Source: Cyrtodaria siliqua (Eukaryota; Mollusca; Bivalvia; Adapedonta; Hiatellidae). From it: DNA of 64,000 nt. The stretch is from NCBI GenBank assembly GCA_037043455.1, contig JAWPHD010001131.1, positions 1-64,000 of the forward strand. The letters are read 5' to 3'. A program made the translations under genes and the position numbers. Positions 1-12,130 of this stretch are shown here, piece by piece (positions within the stretch are counted from its first letter, which is position 1; each line of letters opens with the position of its first letter). Below the pieces are notes generated by a model. The model saw nothing but the letters and a program-made list of their open reading frames with translations. It had not been told where the DNA came from and did not search any database.

Positions 1-705
1 AGAGGGGAGCTTTAAAGCCTCTATTTATGACAAATTGCTGTACGGTAACAAATTGAAACGATGTTTTACAGGGAATGCAAACCTCTGAGCCCTTGTCATT
101 AGAGACACCAGTAAGGAATTCAACATCTAACAAATTGTGGGAAACCTTGCTCTCGTAGTAAAAAGCATAATGGGGCGATCCTACTCGGTTATGACAAAAG
201 ATGATAATGCCATTTAACGTACATAATCGGTGTAATCATCATGGGAACTACAACAACACTCGAAACATGCTGGATTAAATGCCCATTAATCAACCTCAGT
301 GTGCGCCGGGAGGCGTAAGATAATCAGCAATAAACTGACACTTTATAAGGTCAGATCTAAATTAATGTTTGAATGGACCAAGATCCTCGCGGCCTGCGAT
401 ACTAGAGATTAATCGCCAGCTGCCAAACTGACCACGAACGAATCGTTTCGAGATGAACATTAATAATTCTGTCAGAAAATCCTTTATATCTATGAACTTG
501 TAAATCGACATTCTTATATTATGAAAGAACTTATAACTTTGAAATTTAAAAGGGCAGTTGTGTATTGTCGTCTATAAAGACTCAATGAAGGGGGGGGGGA
601 GGGATGGGTACAACATTAAAAACCGAGTCTGCTGCTTTTATCTCTAAATTGTGTTTGTGCTCCCAAAGGATTTGCCTTTATCAGTATTTATTATAACAGA
701 CACTC
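1..705 (+). mobile_element. Decayed Ty3/gypsy remnant: integrase tail and LTR (left arm)
   Basis: Bases about 30-230 are a frameshifted copy of the integrase C-terminal segment that is still readable at 12,522-12,767 on the other strand. Bases about 299-705 correspond to the LTR-like piece, beginning TG and ending near ataacagaca, with an AT-rich polyadenylation-like part near the middle. Several indels, including a run of ten G near 590, break the frame. The call rests on homology to the right arm. Confidence 0.6.
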
Positions 706-1195
706 TCTACCACGAACATCTCCAATCTGGAAACACTGACTACTGCTGGTCAGTTTCCTATCTACATTACATGAATAACTCGTAATTAAGATTATTTAGT
801 TAGAACAAGTTGTTAGTTCTTAGTTATTTATAGTCCTTCATTAACACCCAGGTAAGATATCAAATAGCATAAACGCCTCTATTTATTACAAATGGTGCAC
901 TGTAATTGCAATAGTCTAGACACTGCTCTGCAATAGAAACTCTTGTGTACGCCTCTGTATATAGAGTGTGAACTATATGCTGACTAAATATACTCTGAAA
1001 TAGGGAACTTAACGCTCATTTTATGACACACAGGGGGACTAAACCCTGCATCTTGTAAAAGCTTATATTCCAGTATTGTTTTAATCTGAAATCATGTCTC
1101 AACCGATTTTCTATGCAACATAAACATCGAGACGCCTTGGGATACGCACTGTCCCCCAATATTCATGGCGTTTCAATGGCTTTTCCACATAACTA

Positions 1196-1501
1196 CTAAT
1201 ATATTTTTAGTTGAATAAGATATAGCGTCCACTTGCCTGATATATTTAAATTATTCCGCAAAAACATAATATTCTTTAAAACCCTTTTAGAATTTTTCAC
1301 TCCGACTGGCTGTTGTAAAAACACAGAGCCCTGAATGGGATATGTTACAGTATAACCCTGTGATGAACGGGGCCCAGCCCCCGCTGTTTTAATAAGCCAA
1401 TGGTCTTCGTGTTGCGTATAAAACACTGAAGGCGCTAGTAGGTTATATACCGGGGTCCAGGACGTACGTACAAGAACAAACGGTTTGCATAAATATCCCA
1501 A
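1196..1501 (-). repeat. Intronic repeat with conserved antisense frame (left arm copy)
   Basis: A segment of about 230 bp with copies at 11,335-11,565 and 17,808-18,035. All three lie just upstream of the same FN3-like exon or a remnant of it. Read antisense to that exon, the copies share a short frame with words such as HEDHWLIKTAGAGP. No protein family is recognised; the shared frame may simply reflect recent duplication. Confidence 0.5.
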
Positions 1502-1825
1502 TCACATTCGACAATTAGGATTATTTCTGCGAGTGGGCCACCACAAAGGGAACTGACGATATATTGTCGCGACCAACGTACACAATACTGAGGAAGCTTT
1601 CATCTTCGATCTTAAAGACGGAGCTAGATATCACATTCCCTGTCGGTAAACGGATATACTCAACTGTAAGAGCGTATAATTATGCAGGTGTGCTGTTTAT
1701 TAATTACAGTTATACATTAACATATTCCACTTCAGCAGCCTAAGATAATCCCAGCATTCGTTCATGATAATAGTAATACAACACGACATATAAACATACG
1801 GAACAATGATAGCCAAATAGCATCG

Positions 1826-2071
1826 GGCCTGGAATTCACCAACCATTTTCAAACTATTCTTAGACTTGAGGCTCAAGTACTGAAAATTCGTTCACAAATA
1901 TTCCTCATGACCTTCAAAGATAAACAATCTTAAGAAGTTGATATGTATAGTATGCATCATAATACTACATAGCAGCTTGTTATGAACGTTTATTCTGTAA
2001 ACTTACAGAAATTTGTTTTGGAATTTGCATACTTAGAATATTCTCAAGATGGTGGTGAATTCCAAGGCCTG
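1826..2071. mobile_element. Foldback MITE, ends ggcc-tggaattcaccaa (left arm)
   Basis: About 245 bp with inverted ends of roughly 45 bp: ggcctggaattcaccaacc at one side and ttggtgaattcc-type sequence at the other, plus an inner palindromic gacttgagctcaagt block. The same element lies at 10,771-11,028 and, outside the duplication, at 29,441-29,700. Confidence 0.65.
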
Positions 2072-3229
2072 CTTATAATGTTTCAAATCAGCTGATTTGC
2101 TTAAATATCACATATTATTATATCGGTAATATTTTCGCGAAGTGTCACTGTTTCAAAATCAAACCATACAAGAGACGTGCAAGTAATAATATTATGGAAA
2201 GGATCTCTATAAAGCGTTTTCCGTTCGTTCTAATCATTTATAATGTAGGTAAAATTAAATTTTGTATAATACGGGTATCTTTGAAATATGATTTAGTTTA
2301 CATTAATAATATGTTCTGTGTATCCAATAAATTACGATTTAAATAGTTGGTATATATTGGGATAACTCAAATGATATGCCTTAACCGGGGCTCAAGCCCA
2401 AGTCTGAAAGACTACAACGCTTGTTTTTAATGAAGGTAACATATGATCGTCGATCAACGTCTACGGGTTCATTGTGGATGACAAAACCTCCGGTTGTACT
2501 GGAGCCGCTGTCTCTATCTACAATAGGAACATTCCATTCGATGGGGGGACGTCAAATCCATACGATCTATGTTGGGAGAGTGAGATGGAACATAGAGGGA
2601 TAAAGAGGTCGTACATAGAAACACAGTATCTGTCCAATATCGTCGCATGTTGGTGAGATTTTAACTTGTCATCAACTAAGGTAGGAGTAATCTTTTACTT
2701 TTCTCTCTTGTTTGTGCAATTTCCTTCCAACGGATCCCCCTTTTTAGTAGTGTTCATAATATATTTTATACAAGTTTGACACATTGAAAATGTTTGAACA
2801 CATGTAAAGTGTGTGTCTTAACAAGATTAGATTTATTTTAAAACCTAAATATAAATTATAAACACAAGTCGGTGTTAATATCTTGTATTTACCTCATCAA
2901 GGTAAACAATACACAGACGAGCAACTCTAGATATTAGTGGCACGTATTCTGATAAAATGCATACTGGTTGTTTGTTATTTTCATCAGAGTAGATAGAATC
3001 GGTCTGAGACTATACATTTACTGGATTGACGTTGCATGACGGAATCGTTTATGATGTGAACTGATATATTGCAATGGTGTAAAACTATGAGTGGAATCCA
3101 ATTTAAATTGGGGTTTTGATCTACAAGTACACCGCCATTACACGGTTTGTAATCTCCTTTGTTTAGAGTTAATGTATCATTAATCCTGTGTTCTTGTGTA
3201 ACTTTATACAAGATTCATTGATATAATTA

Positions 3230-3465
3230 TATCAACCGCGGGAGTAATGATCTCCCGATAGTTGTTAATTATATATTGTATCAAACGTTGCCTAATTACT
3301 CTCCTTTATCGTGGTGGTGTATATACTGTTCATGATATTGTACTGACCGTTGTGTATTTATCTTCTGATCGTTGAGTTTCCATATAACTATGTTTGTATA
3401 TTGTATCAACCGTGATTTATTCCTCTCCCGGTCGTGGTGATCTCCTTTTTTCTGTCTAAATTCTT
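3230..3465. repeat. Degenerate intronic minisatellite (left arm)
   Basis: Imperfect units of about 65-75 bp alternating a 'tattgtatcaacc' word with a 'ctcccgatagt/tcgtggtg' word. Related units lie at the same position relative to the exons at 9,405-9,640 and 62,880-63,310, so the array was in the ancestral intron. Confidence 0.5.
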
Positions 3466-3817
3466 GTCTGAAATAAATAGCATTTTTTCTATTTTACTGA
3501 AATTATTAGGGCAGTGTATGGTCATGTGATCTCATGACTTGATTCAAATTGGTGGAATTGTTGAAGTATCAATGAAATTAATATCGTTATTGTGAATTAA
3601 TTTCTAATACAATAATATTTAAGAATAAAAGGATCCTTAGCAAATGTTTGAGTAAGTATAATATTGAATCGACCGTTTGGTTATTTATTTCATGATAGTG
3701 GGTTTCGTATCCAGTTAAGCATTTAAATGCTGTGTTATCGGACATTGTCCAATGGAAACAATGATCGAATAATTAGCGGTACATTGTTGCACACGGTTTG
3801 TTACAGTACTGCCATAT

Positions 3818-4402
3818 CAGAGTGCCTAGACGTCGAAAATGGATCTATATTTTTATAATTGGCAGTTTGTTTTCATGCCAGATATGGTTAGATAGAATGA
3901 AAATAGACGCTCCTGGATCTGTGTACATTCTTGCCGTAGGCCATCCCCTAAGCTTGCAAGGCCCACACTTAATTGTGACTCCCATGTTTACATTGTTAAA
4001 ATAGAACAAATGGCGGCCTTAAAATGTATTATTTTTAGGGTTTCGCATGTACCAAGTAAAAACGTAGCTAGGCAGCTTAGTGTTGTAGCACCTCAACAAT
4101 CGATAGTACATTTTGTTATTTACACCACTGTTGGTCCAATAATTGTTTTTATTTACCCATACCTAGAAAAATGGAATATTCCGTCCGCCATTTAAGGGTT
4201 TCGGCTGTCAATAAAATTACAATGTAAACAAGTGGGGTCAATATGAAGTTTGGGCATTGCAAAGCCTCAGCAGATGGGCTACGGCACGAATGCATACAGG
4301 ATTCCAGGAGCGTCTGTTTTGATTCTATATAATCCTATCATGATAGAAACATATAGGAAGTAATAAAAAAATCTCGATTCATATTCGACGTCTAGGCACT
4401 TT
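3818..4402. mobile_element. Long-TIR foldback element (left arm)
   Basis: About 585 bp with inverted ends of roughly 200 bp that begin agtgcctagacgtcgaa and pair with ttcgacgtctaggcact. The middle holds atggcggcc and its inverse. Three short plus-strand frames here are by-products of the repeat. The same element lies at 8,464-9,049 in the right arm. Confidence 0.7.
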
Positions 4403-5187
4403 GAAATGCATAGTAGGCTTATGGAATAGAGTTTTAACAACAATTAATAAACTCTAATTAGGACATACAACTTCATTATGAAATACCAAACTTTAGAAAC
4501 GTAACCTATTTAAGCAGTGATTTAACCAGATTTTTTAATAAAATGAGAAAACATATACAATGTATAACATCACATGATTGGAACGAAGGACACAACATGT
4601 AGAGTTCCTTTCCTGAAATATGAAATACTAGAAAATGGTATATATGGACAAAAAAACATATTTGACCACCAAGTGTTGTGGCGTAATTTTCGTATCTTCG
4701 TTAGATATTCATGTACGTTGAGCGTACATTTCTCGTTTACTAAAACACATCTACAATCGGTAAGATTATAAGTAAAATTATATCACAACAACGATAACAT
4801 GTGAGGGTTAATACATTCCACTAAAGAGCGCACAGTTATCCCAATGATTATAACATAGCAGGACTGGACATATATTAATTAAATGGGAACTTTTTAAGTC
4901 TTGATAACGATACACTAAAGCCATAGTTTAAGCTGTTCTAAAATGCAGGTTAATGATACATGAATTAAGTGCATACTTTTCAAGACTAATGGTCATATGT
5001 ATCATGATTGCAGGTATGTTTGCTATAAATACTGATCACGCTGCTGTATTAGAATCGTCAGCCAAAATGATGGATGACCTGGAATAGTATAGGCTTAGAC
5101 CTGGCCTGGTTAGGCTTCCCTGACGTCCATTCTGGAATAGTATCGTACACCATAAACATTGTCAGTTCCTATATGGCAAAAGATTTA

Positions 5188-7256
5188 AATGATAAAAGGG
5201 CAAGACGGAAGATGAATGATGAGGGAGGAGGAGGAGAAGAAGAGGAGATGGAAGAGGAGGAGCATTAGGCGGAGGAGGGCAAAGAAGCAGATTATTAAAC
5301 TTTTATGTTATTACTATTTTTCAGCCTAACAACAAGACCATTATCTAAGTAAGAGATTATTTAGATTTGACGTTTCCTGTTAATAGCCCACAAGTAAAGC
5401 ATTCGCCTGTCAATTCGTTTCTTGCGGCAAAATGGACACTTGTAAAACCCCAGGTTTCATATATTTGTATGTTCTGAGACATATAATGCAAACACTACAA
5501 TACTCTAAAAATTATTTTTTATTTCCTTTTTTAAAAATTGTTCCAATGTGACCACCATACCATTATGTTTCTAAATAAGTATTTTTGATATGTTCTACAC
5601 AGGAAGACATCGAGAGTGCTAACAATTAGGGAGCTTTCGTTTACAATCGATGTAAAATAAATACGTTTAAACTGGAATGCTTGTATACCAACTGTAATAA
5701 GTTCAATTTATCGGTACGAATGGAGTGTTGGTGAGGCAATGTACGATACCCCAAAGGGTGTGTTTAATGAAACATCCGACAGAGTATGGCACGATGCTGG
5801 TAGAAACACATCATGGGTATTTTCTCATATAAACGGTATGAATACTGTTGGATGCTGTTGGTTGAAATATAATGTATTGTTATTTGTGGAAAATAATAGG
5901 CTATACATGAACAAATAAATGCTTTCAAAGGTATATTTGATATTAAATTCTTAATATGTGTAACCCAACAACAAGTCGCATTATAGCATGCACGTCGTGA
6001 CCTTAAAAAATCAATAACATAATTATGCTTAAGGACCTATTTCCAGCCTATTGTATTTGGGGGAGGAGAAACTTTGTATAGGTAACTGTAAATCACTGTT
6101 GAAATTGTAGTATTCAATTGTGTCTCAGTTGATGAGGCCCTCCAAATACAGCTTGTGTATGAAGAAAACATATTAAAGCATAACATCCGTATTTCATTAG
6201 TTCAGTTTGTGTTTTTTATTCTAAAAACAATGAATTATCAACACAGGTTTGTATTTAGTACAGGTTACTTGTTAATTTGCTTTTTTTTCTTCATAAACGT
6301 AAAGTCTGATAGTATTATATACTGTTATACCCTATATACTGTTCAATATACCAATGATTTTTATGAGATACGTATACGAATGTGCGCTTACGTGTGCGTG
6401 CGTTCGTGCATGCGTGCGTGAATTATATGAATTGAATAAGAATTAACATGGGCCACATTTAAGCGTTCAAGCACATAAAGCTATGTTGAGACAGTGACAA
6501 TGAAAGGTGCCGAATCTGTGAATTCATTAGATTGAAGTATATTAAAGGGAGATAATTAGAACTCACTACTAATATAGATATATATGTATGTAATATATAT
6601 ATATATTTGTGTGTGAGTGTGTGTGTGAAATATAATTTTCTAAAATAAACTTCGTTGTTGCTGTTTTTTTTTTATAAATGGTTCATGAATATATTAATAT
6701 ACAACACGATAATAATATAACTGTACTAGTATTTGATTTACTAATTTAGGGCCTCGATATTTAAATTAAGGGCTATTGGTTAGTCATTTATAAAAAGATA
6801 AAAAATGGATGGGATATGGTCAAGGAATGTTCAATTAAATGCATATTATAAGCAGGAGCATATAGTACATGACAGCAATTCAAATATATTGATGTTACCC
6901 TATTCTCAGAAATATCATTTATAAGACAGAAAGTCTTCCCTTTATATCCAAAGTTTGGTACAAGTTTGCTGAAAGTTGTTTTGTTTTTATGTGAAATAAA
7001 TTGGTTCATGTAATAGTCCATTTATCCATCTAGAGCACACGACCTACCATATTTAAATAAGCCATGCTATCAAATCATCCACATTTCAAGGTACATCATT
7101 ATAAGTATGTTACCATGGTGTTGAACTACTGTCACGTACTATGATGAATTTTGAGTGAACACAACAAAATCCATCCGTTTTGATCGTGTTTCTTTTGACT
7201 GCCCAATTTCCTTAAGTTACAGGTAATATGAAGCAACCTCAGTGTAGTACACATAC
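5188..7256. other. Palindrome spacer
   Basis: The spacer between the arms holds a GA-rich run (5,209-5,287), two left-arm exon remnants (5,324-5,446 and 5,714-5,835), and a decayed repeat at 6,020-6,160 related to 49,840-49,995. It also has AT and GT microsatellite (6,560-6,630) and featureless AT-rich DNA. The centre of symmetry lies inside it. Confidence 0.6.
6020..6160 (+). repeat. Dispersed repeat shared with 49,840-49,995
   Basis: The segment holding ttaaggacctatttccagcc and gtctcagttgatgaggccct matches the minus strand at 49,840-49,995. In that copy a frame of about 60 residues is open; here it is broken. The two sites are not collinear within the exon blocks, so this is a dispersed element of unknown class. 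Confidence 0.5.
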
Positions 7257-8463
7257 CCAATTGGTAGCCCACATGCTGATATACACGGATTTGAATTTGC
7301 TCACTGGCTGTGTCCTGACACTGTGTAATTGTACCAATCCTTCATCATGTTCCACGCCGTCATATTTATGAGGCACAACCGTAGATATATTCACTTTCTG
7401 TAGAAAAACAAAAAAGGACAGTAAATATATGGTACACAGTTAGCGATAAGGAGCACATTTTGCAATATTGACATACTGGACTAAACCAGAAACAAAGTTC
7501 GTTAAAACTTGTGAAAAACGAGTATTATACTTTTTCGGAGAAAACGTTATTTAGAAATTTAAATAGTAACAAGCAATAATTAACCAATGAAGTCACTTAA
7601 ACACTTTATTTATTTCCAAACCATTTCACGTATTAAATGGGTGTGGGAAAAGATATCGAAATTTGTTGGAAAAGTTGATATTACCTCATTTAAATCGTTT
7701 GCCATATAGGAACTGCAATGTTAATGGTGTACGATACTATTCCAGAATGGACGTCAGTGAAGCCTAACCAGGCCAGGTCTAAGCCTATACTATTCCAGGT
7801 CATCCATCCTTTTGGCTGACGATCTAATACAGCAGCGTGATCAGTATTTATAGCAAACATACCTGCAATCATGATACAATATGACATTAGTCTTGAAAAG
7901 TATGCACTTAATTCATGTATCATAAACCTGCATTTAGAACAGCTTAAACATGACTTTAGTGTATCGTTATCAAGACCTAAAAGTTCCCATTTAATTAATT
8001 ATATGTCCAGTCCTGCTATGTTATAATCATGGGAATAACTGTGCGCTCTTTAGTGGATGTATTAACCCTCACAATGTTATCGTTGTTGTGATAAAATTTT
8101 ACTATAATCTTACCGATTGTAGAGTGTTTTAGCATAACGGGAAATGCGCTCAAACGTACATGAATATCTAACCCAGATACGAAAATGCGCCACAACTGCT
8201 TGGCGGTCAAATATGTTTTATGTCATATATACCATTTTCTAGTATTTAATATTTAAGAAAAGGAACTCTACATGTTGTGTCCTTCGTTCCAATCAAGTGA
8301 TGTTAACATTGTATATGTTTTTCTCATTTATTAAAAAAATCTGGTTAAATCACTGCTTAAATAGGTTACGTTTCTAAAGTTTGGTATTTCATAATGAATT
8401 TGTTGTCCTAATAAGTGTTTATTTATTGTAGTTAAAACTCTATTCATAGGCCTACTATGCATT

Positions 8464-9049
8464 TCAAAGTGCCTAGACGTCGAATATAAATCGAGATATT
8501 TTTATTACTTCCTATATGTTTCTATACCTGATAGGATTATATAGAATGAAAACAGACGCTCCTGGATATGTATACATTCGTGCCGTAGCCATCTGCATAG
8601 CTTTGCAATGCCCAAACTTCATATTGACCCCACTTGTTTACATTGTAATTTTATTGACAGCCGAAACCCTTAATGGCGGACGGAATATTCTATTTTTCTA
8701 GGTAGGGTAAATTAAAAACAATTATTTGACCAACAGTGGTGTAATAACAAAATGTACTATCGATTGTTGGAGTGCTACAACACTAAGCTGCCTAGCCTAC
8801 GTTTTACTTGGTACATGCGAACCCTAAAAATATCTAAATATAAGGCCGCCATGTTGTTCTATTTTTACAATGTAAACATGGGAGTCACAATTAATTGTGG
8901 GCCTTGCAAAGCTTAGGGGATGGCTACGGCAAGAATGTACACAGATCCAGGAGCGTCTATTTTCATTCTATCTAACCATATCAGGCATGAAAACAAACTG
9001 CAATTAATAAAAATATAGATCCATATTCGACCTCTAGGCACTCTGATAT
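8464..9049. mobile_element. Long-TIR foldback element (right arm)
   Basis: Inverse copy of 3,818-4,402 in the intron between the exons at 9,715 and 7,862. Its ends again read gtgcctagacgtcgaa and the near-inverse. It entered before the arms were duplicated. Confidence 0.7.
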
Positions 9050-9404
9050 GCACTGTACTGAACAAACCGTTGTGCAACAATGTAACGCTAAATTATTCGA
9101 TCATTGTTGCATTGGACAATGTCCGATAACACAGCATTTAACTGCTTAACTGATACGAAACCACTATCATGAAATATATAACCAAACGGTCGATTCAATA
9201 TATACTACTCAACATTTGCTAAGGATCAATTTTATTCTTACATATAATTTTATTAGAAATTAATTCACAATAACGATATTAATTTCATTGATACTTCAAC
9301 AATTCCACAATTTGAATCAAGTCATGAGATCACATGACCATACACTGCCCTAAATAATTTCATGTAAAATAGAAATAATGCTATTTATTTCAGCAAGAAA
9401 TTTA

Positions 9405-9640
9405 GACAGAAAAAAGGGATCACCACGACCGAGAGAGGAATAAATCAACGGTTGATACAATATATCAAACATAGTTATATGGAAACTTCACGATCAGAAG
9501 ATAAATACACAACGGTCGGTACAATATCATGAACATATATAACACCACCACGATAAGGAGAGTAATTACGCAACGGTTGATACAATATATAATTAACAAC
9601 TATCGGGAGATCATTACTCCGCGGTTTATATAATATATCA
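9405..9640. repeat. Degenerate intronic minisatellite (right arm)
   Basis: Units of about 65-75 bp with 'caccacgac', 'acaacggttgatacaata' and 'aggagagtaattac' words. Same array as 3,230-3,465 in inverse orientation. Confidence 0.5.
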
Positions 9641-10770
9641 ATGAATCTAGTATAAAGTTACACAATAACACAGGGATTAATAATACATATCCTCTAACAA
9701 ATGAGATTACAAACCGTGTAATGGTGGTGTACTGTCGATCAAAACCCCATTTAAATTGGATTCCACACATAGTTTTGCACCATTGCAACATATCATTTTC
9801 ACATCATAAACGCTTCCGTCATGCAACGTCAATCCAGTAAATGTATAGTCTCGAATAATTCCTTCTACCTGCATGAAAATAACAAACAACCAGTATGCAT
9901 TTTATCAGAAAACGTGCACTAATATCTAGAGTGCTCATCTGTTTATTGTTACCTTGGTGAGGTAAATACAAGATATTAACACCGACTTGTGTTTATAATT
10001 TATATTTTAGGTTTTTAAAATAAATTTAATCTTGTTAAGACACACACATTAACATGTGTTCAAACATTTTCAATGTGTCAACGTGTATAAATATATTATG
10101 AACACATACTAAAAAGGGGATCCGTTGGAAGGAAATTGCACAAACAAGAAAGAAAAGTAAAAGATTAACCCCTACCTTAGTTGATGACAAGTTAAAATCT
10201 CCACCAACATGCGACGATATTGACAGATACTGTGTTTCTATGTACGACTCTTTATCCTCTATGTTCCATCTCACTCTCAACATAGATCGTAGGATTGACG
10301 TCATCGAATGGAATGTTCCTATTGGAAATAGAGACAGCGGCTCCAGTACAACCGAAGGTGTGTCATCAACAATAAACCCGTTAGACGTTGACTCGACGAA
10401 CATACCTTCAATAAAAACAAGGCGTTGTAGTCTTTCAGACTTGGGCATGAGCCCCTGTTAAGGCATATATTTGAGTTATCCCAATATATACCAACTATTT
10501 AAATCGTAATTTATTGATACACAGAACATATTATTAATGTAAACTAAATTATATTTCAAAGATACCGTATTATACAAAATTTAATGTTACATACATTTAT
10601 AAATCGATTAGAACGAACGGAAAACGTTTATAGAGATCCTTTCCATAATATTATTACTTGCAACGTCTTTTGTTATGGTTTGAAACGTGACACTTCGCGA
10701 AAATATGACCTGATATAATAATATGTGATATTTAAGCAAATCAGCTGATTTTGAAACATAATAAGCAGGC

Positions 10771-11028
10771 CTTGAATTCACCAACAATTCTTGAGAATAT
10801 TCTTAGACTTAAGCTCAAGTATGCAAATTCCAATAACAAACATTTCTGTAAGTTTACAGAATAAACGTTCATAACAAGCTGCTATTTGTAATTATGATGC
10901 ATACTAATACATATCAACTTCTTAAGATTGTTTATCTTTGAAGGTCATGAGAATATTTGTGAACGAATTTTCAGTACTTGAGCTCAAGTCTAAGAATAGT
11001 TTGAAAAATGGTTGGTGAATTCCAGGCC
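10771..11028. mobile_element. Foldback MITE, ends ggccttgaattcaccaa (right arm)
   Basis: Intron element with inverted ends ggccttgaattcaccaa and ttggtgaattccaggcc. Same family and same position as 1,826-2,071. Confidence 0.65.
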
Positions 11029-11779
11029 CGATGCTATTTGGCTATCTTGTTCCGTATGTTTATATGTCGTATTGTATTACTATTATCATGAACGAGGCTG
11101 GGGTTATCTTAGGCTTCTGAAAGTGAATATGCTAATGTATAACTGTAATTAAATAAACAGCACACCTGCATAATTATACGCTCTTACAGTTGAGTATATC
11201 CGTTTACCGACAGGGAATGTGATATCTAGCTCCGTCTTAAGATCGAAGATGAAAGCTTCCTCAGTTTTGTGTACGTTGGTCGCCGACAATATATCGTCAG
11301 TTCCCTTTGTGGTGCCTACTCGCAGATATAATCTAATTGCGAAGTTATTGGATATTTATGCAAAGCATTTGTTCTCTGTACGTACGTCCTTGACCCCGGT
11401 TTATAAACCTATTACGCGCTTCAGTGTTTATAACGCAACACGAAGACCATTGGCTTATTAAAACAGCGGGGGCGGGCCCCGTTCATCACCAGGGTTATCT
11501 GTAACATATCCTATTCAGGCTCTGTGTTTTACAACAGCCAGTCGGAGTGAAAAATTCTAAAAAGTTTAAAGGAATATTTTAGTTTTGCGGAATATTATAT
11601 ATCAGGCAAGTGACGCTATATCTTATTCACTACAAATATATTAGTAGTTTGTGAAAATGCCATTGAACGCCATGATATTGGGACATGCGATCCAAAGGCG
11701 TCTCGATGTTTATGTGGCATAGATAATCGGTTGAGACATGATTTTAGATTAAAACAATACTGGAATATAAGCTTTTACA

Positions 11780-11965
11780 GAGCAGGGTTTAGTCCCCTGT
11801 GTGTCATAAAATGAGGCGTTAAGTTCCCTATTTCAGAGTAATATTTAGTCAGCATATAGTTCCCACTCATATACAGAGGCGTACACAGAGTTCTTATTGC
11901 AGAGCAGTGTCTAGACTATTGCAACTACAGTGCACCATTTGTAATAAATAGAGGCGTTTATGCTA
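11780..11965. repeat. Degraded units of the 53-bp minisatellite
   Basis: Words such as gaggcgttaagttccct, agaggcgtacacag and agagcagtgtctag repeat the unit of the array at 12,780-14,755, but strongly diverged. They lie on the other side of the gypsy fragment and occur inverted at about 900-1,030. Confidence 0.5.
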
Positions 11966-12130
11966 TGTGATAGTCTTACCTGTGTTAATGTAGGACTATA
12001 AATAACTAAGAACTAACAACTTGTTCTAACTAATAATCTGTAATTACGACGTTATTCATTGTAATGTAGATAGGAAACTGACCAGTAGTAGTCAGTGTTT
12101 CAGATTGGAGTGCGTGGTAAGAGAGTGTCT

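Larger units (their letters stand above)
1..5187. repeat. Left arm of large inverted duplication
   Basis: This stretch matches 7,685-12,767 in inverse orientation along its whole length, with many substitutions and small indels. Anchors are the start (agaggggagctttaaagcct) against the end of the right arm, the exon pieces at 1,519, 2,435, 2,993 and 5,010, and two foldback elements that sit at the same place in both arms. Homology stops at the last codon of the exon ending near 5,187. The arm still matches at base 1, so it probably continues to the left of the window. Confidence 0.9.
1519..5835 (+). pseudogene. FN3-like exon block, left-arm pseudogene
   Basis: Plus-strand copies of six exons of the big FN3-like gene: 1,519-1,687, about 2,435-2,677, 2,993-3,147, about 5,010-5,187, 5,324-5,446 and 5,714-5,835. 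Lesions are many. There is a 1-bp insertion in the first exon followed by a stop. A stop (TGA) lies three codons into the second. The third has indels around its start and middle. The fourth has an inserted A near 5,052, which shifts the frame. The fifth has a frame shift and a lost donor. The last has an acceptor changed from AG to CG. Two exons present at 57,290-57,824 are missing between the fourth and fifth, replaced by GA-rich sequence. The last exon (122 bp) is itself open and is the best reference for the damaged copy at 56,569-56,688. Confidence 0.8.
7257..11332 (-). pseudogene. FN3-like exon block, right-arm copy (probably broken)
   Basis: Five minus-strand exons with matching phases: 11,166-11,332, 10,176-10,405, 9,715-9,868, 7,685-7,862 and 7,257-7,397. 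They read as FN3-like modules: VGKRIYSTVRAYNYAG, then VRWNIEDKESYIETQYL, then VLIDSTPPL, then WLGFTDVHSGIVSYTINI. The first four frames are open, but the exon at 7,685-7,862 is 178 bp against 179 bp in the copy at 59,128-59,306. One base is missing after INI, so its frame runs into a stop. Exons matching 56,569-57,458 are absent beyond 7,257. The donor at 9,714 (GTTTGT) is weak compared with GTACGT in the other copy. The copy may once have been the downstream half of the gene whose upstream exons are at 19,144-22,134, because strand and order agree. Confidence 0.75.

Noticed and set aside
10406..10454. Longer version of the right-arm exon starting after ttaacag
   Set aside because: That acceptor gives phase 0 and cannot follow the phase-1 donor at 11,165; the acceptor ttattgaag at 10,406 fits phase and protein.
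10240..10461. Plus-strand frame of 73 codons
   Set aside because: Antisense of the right-arm exon at 10,176-10,405.
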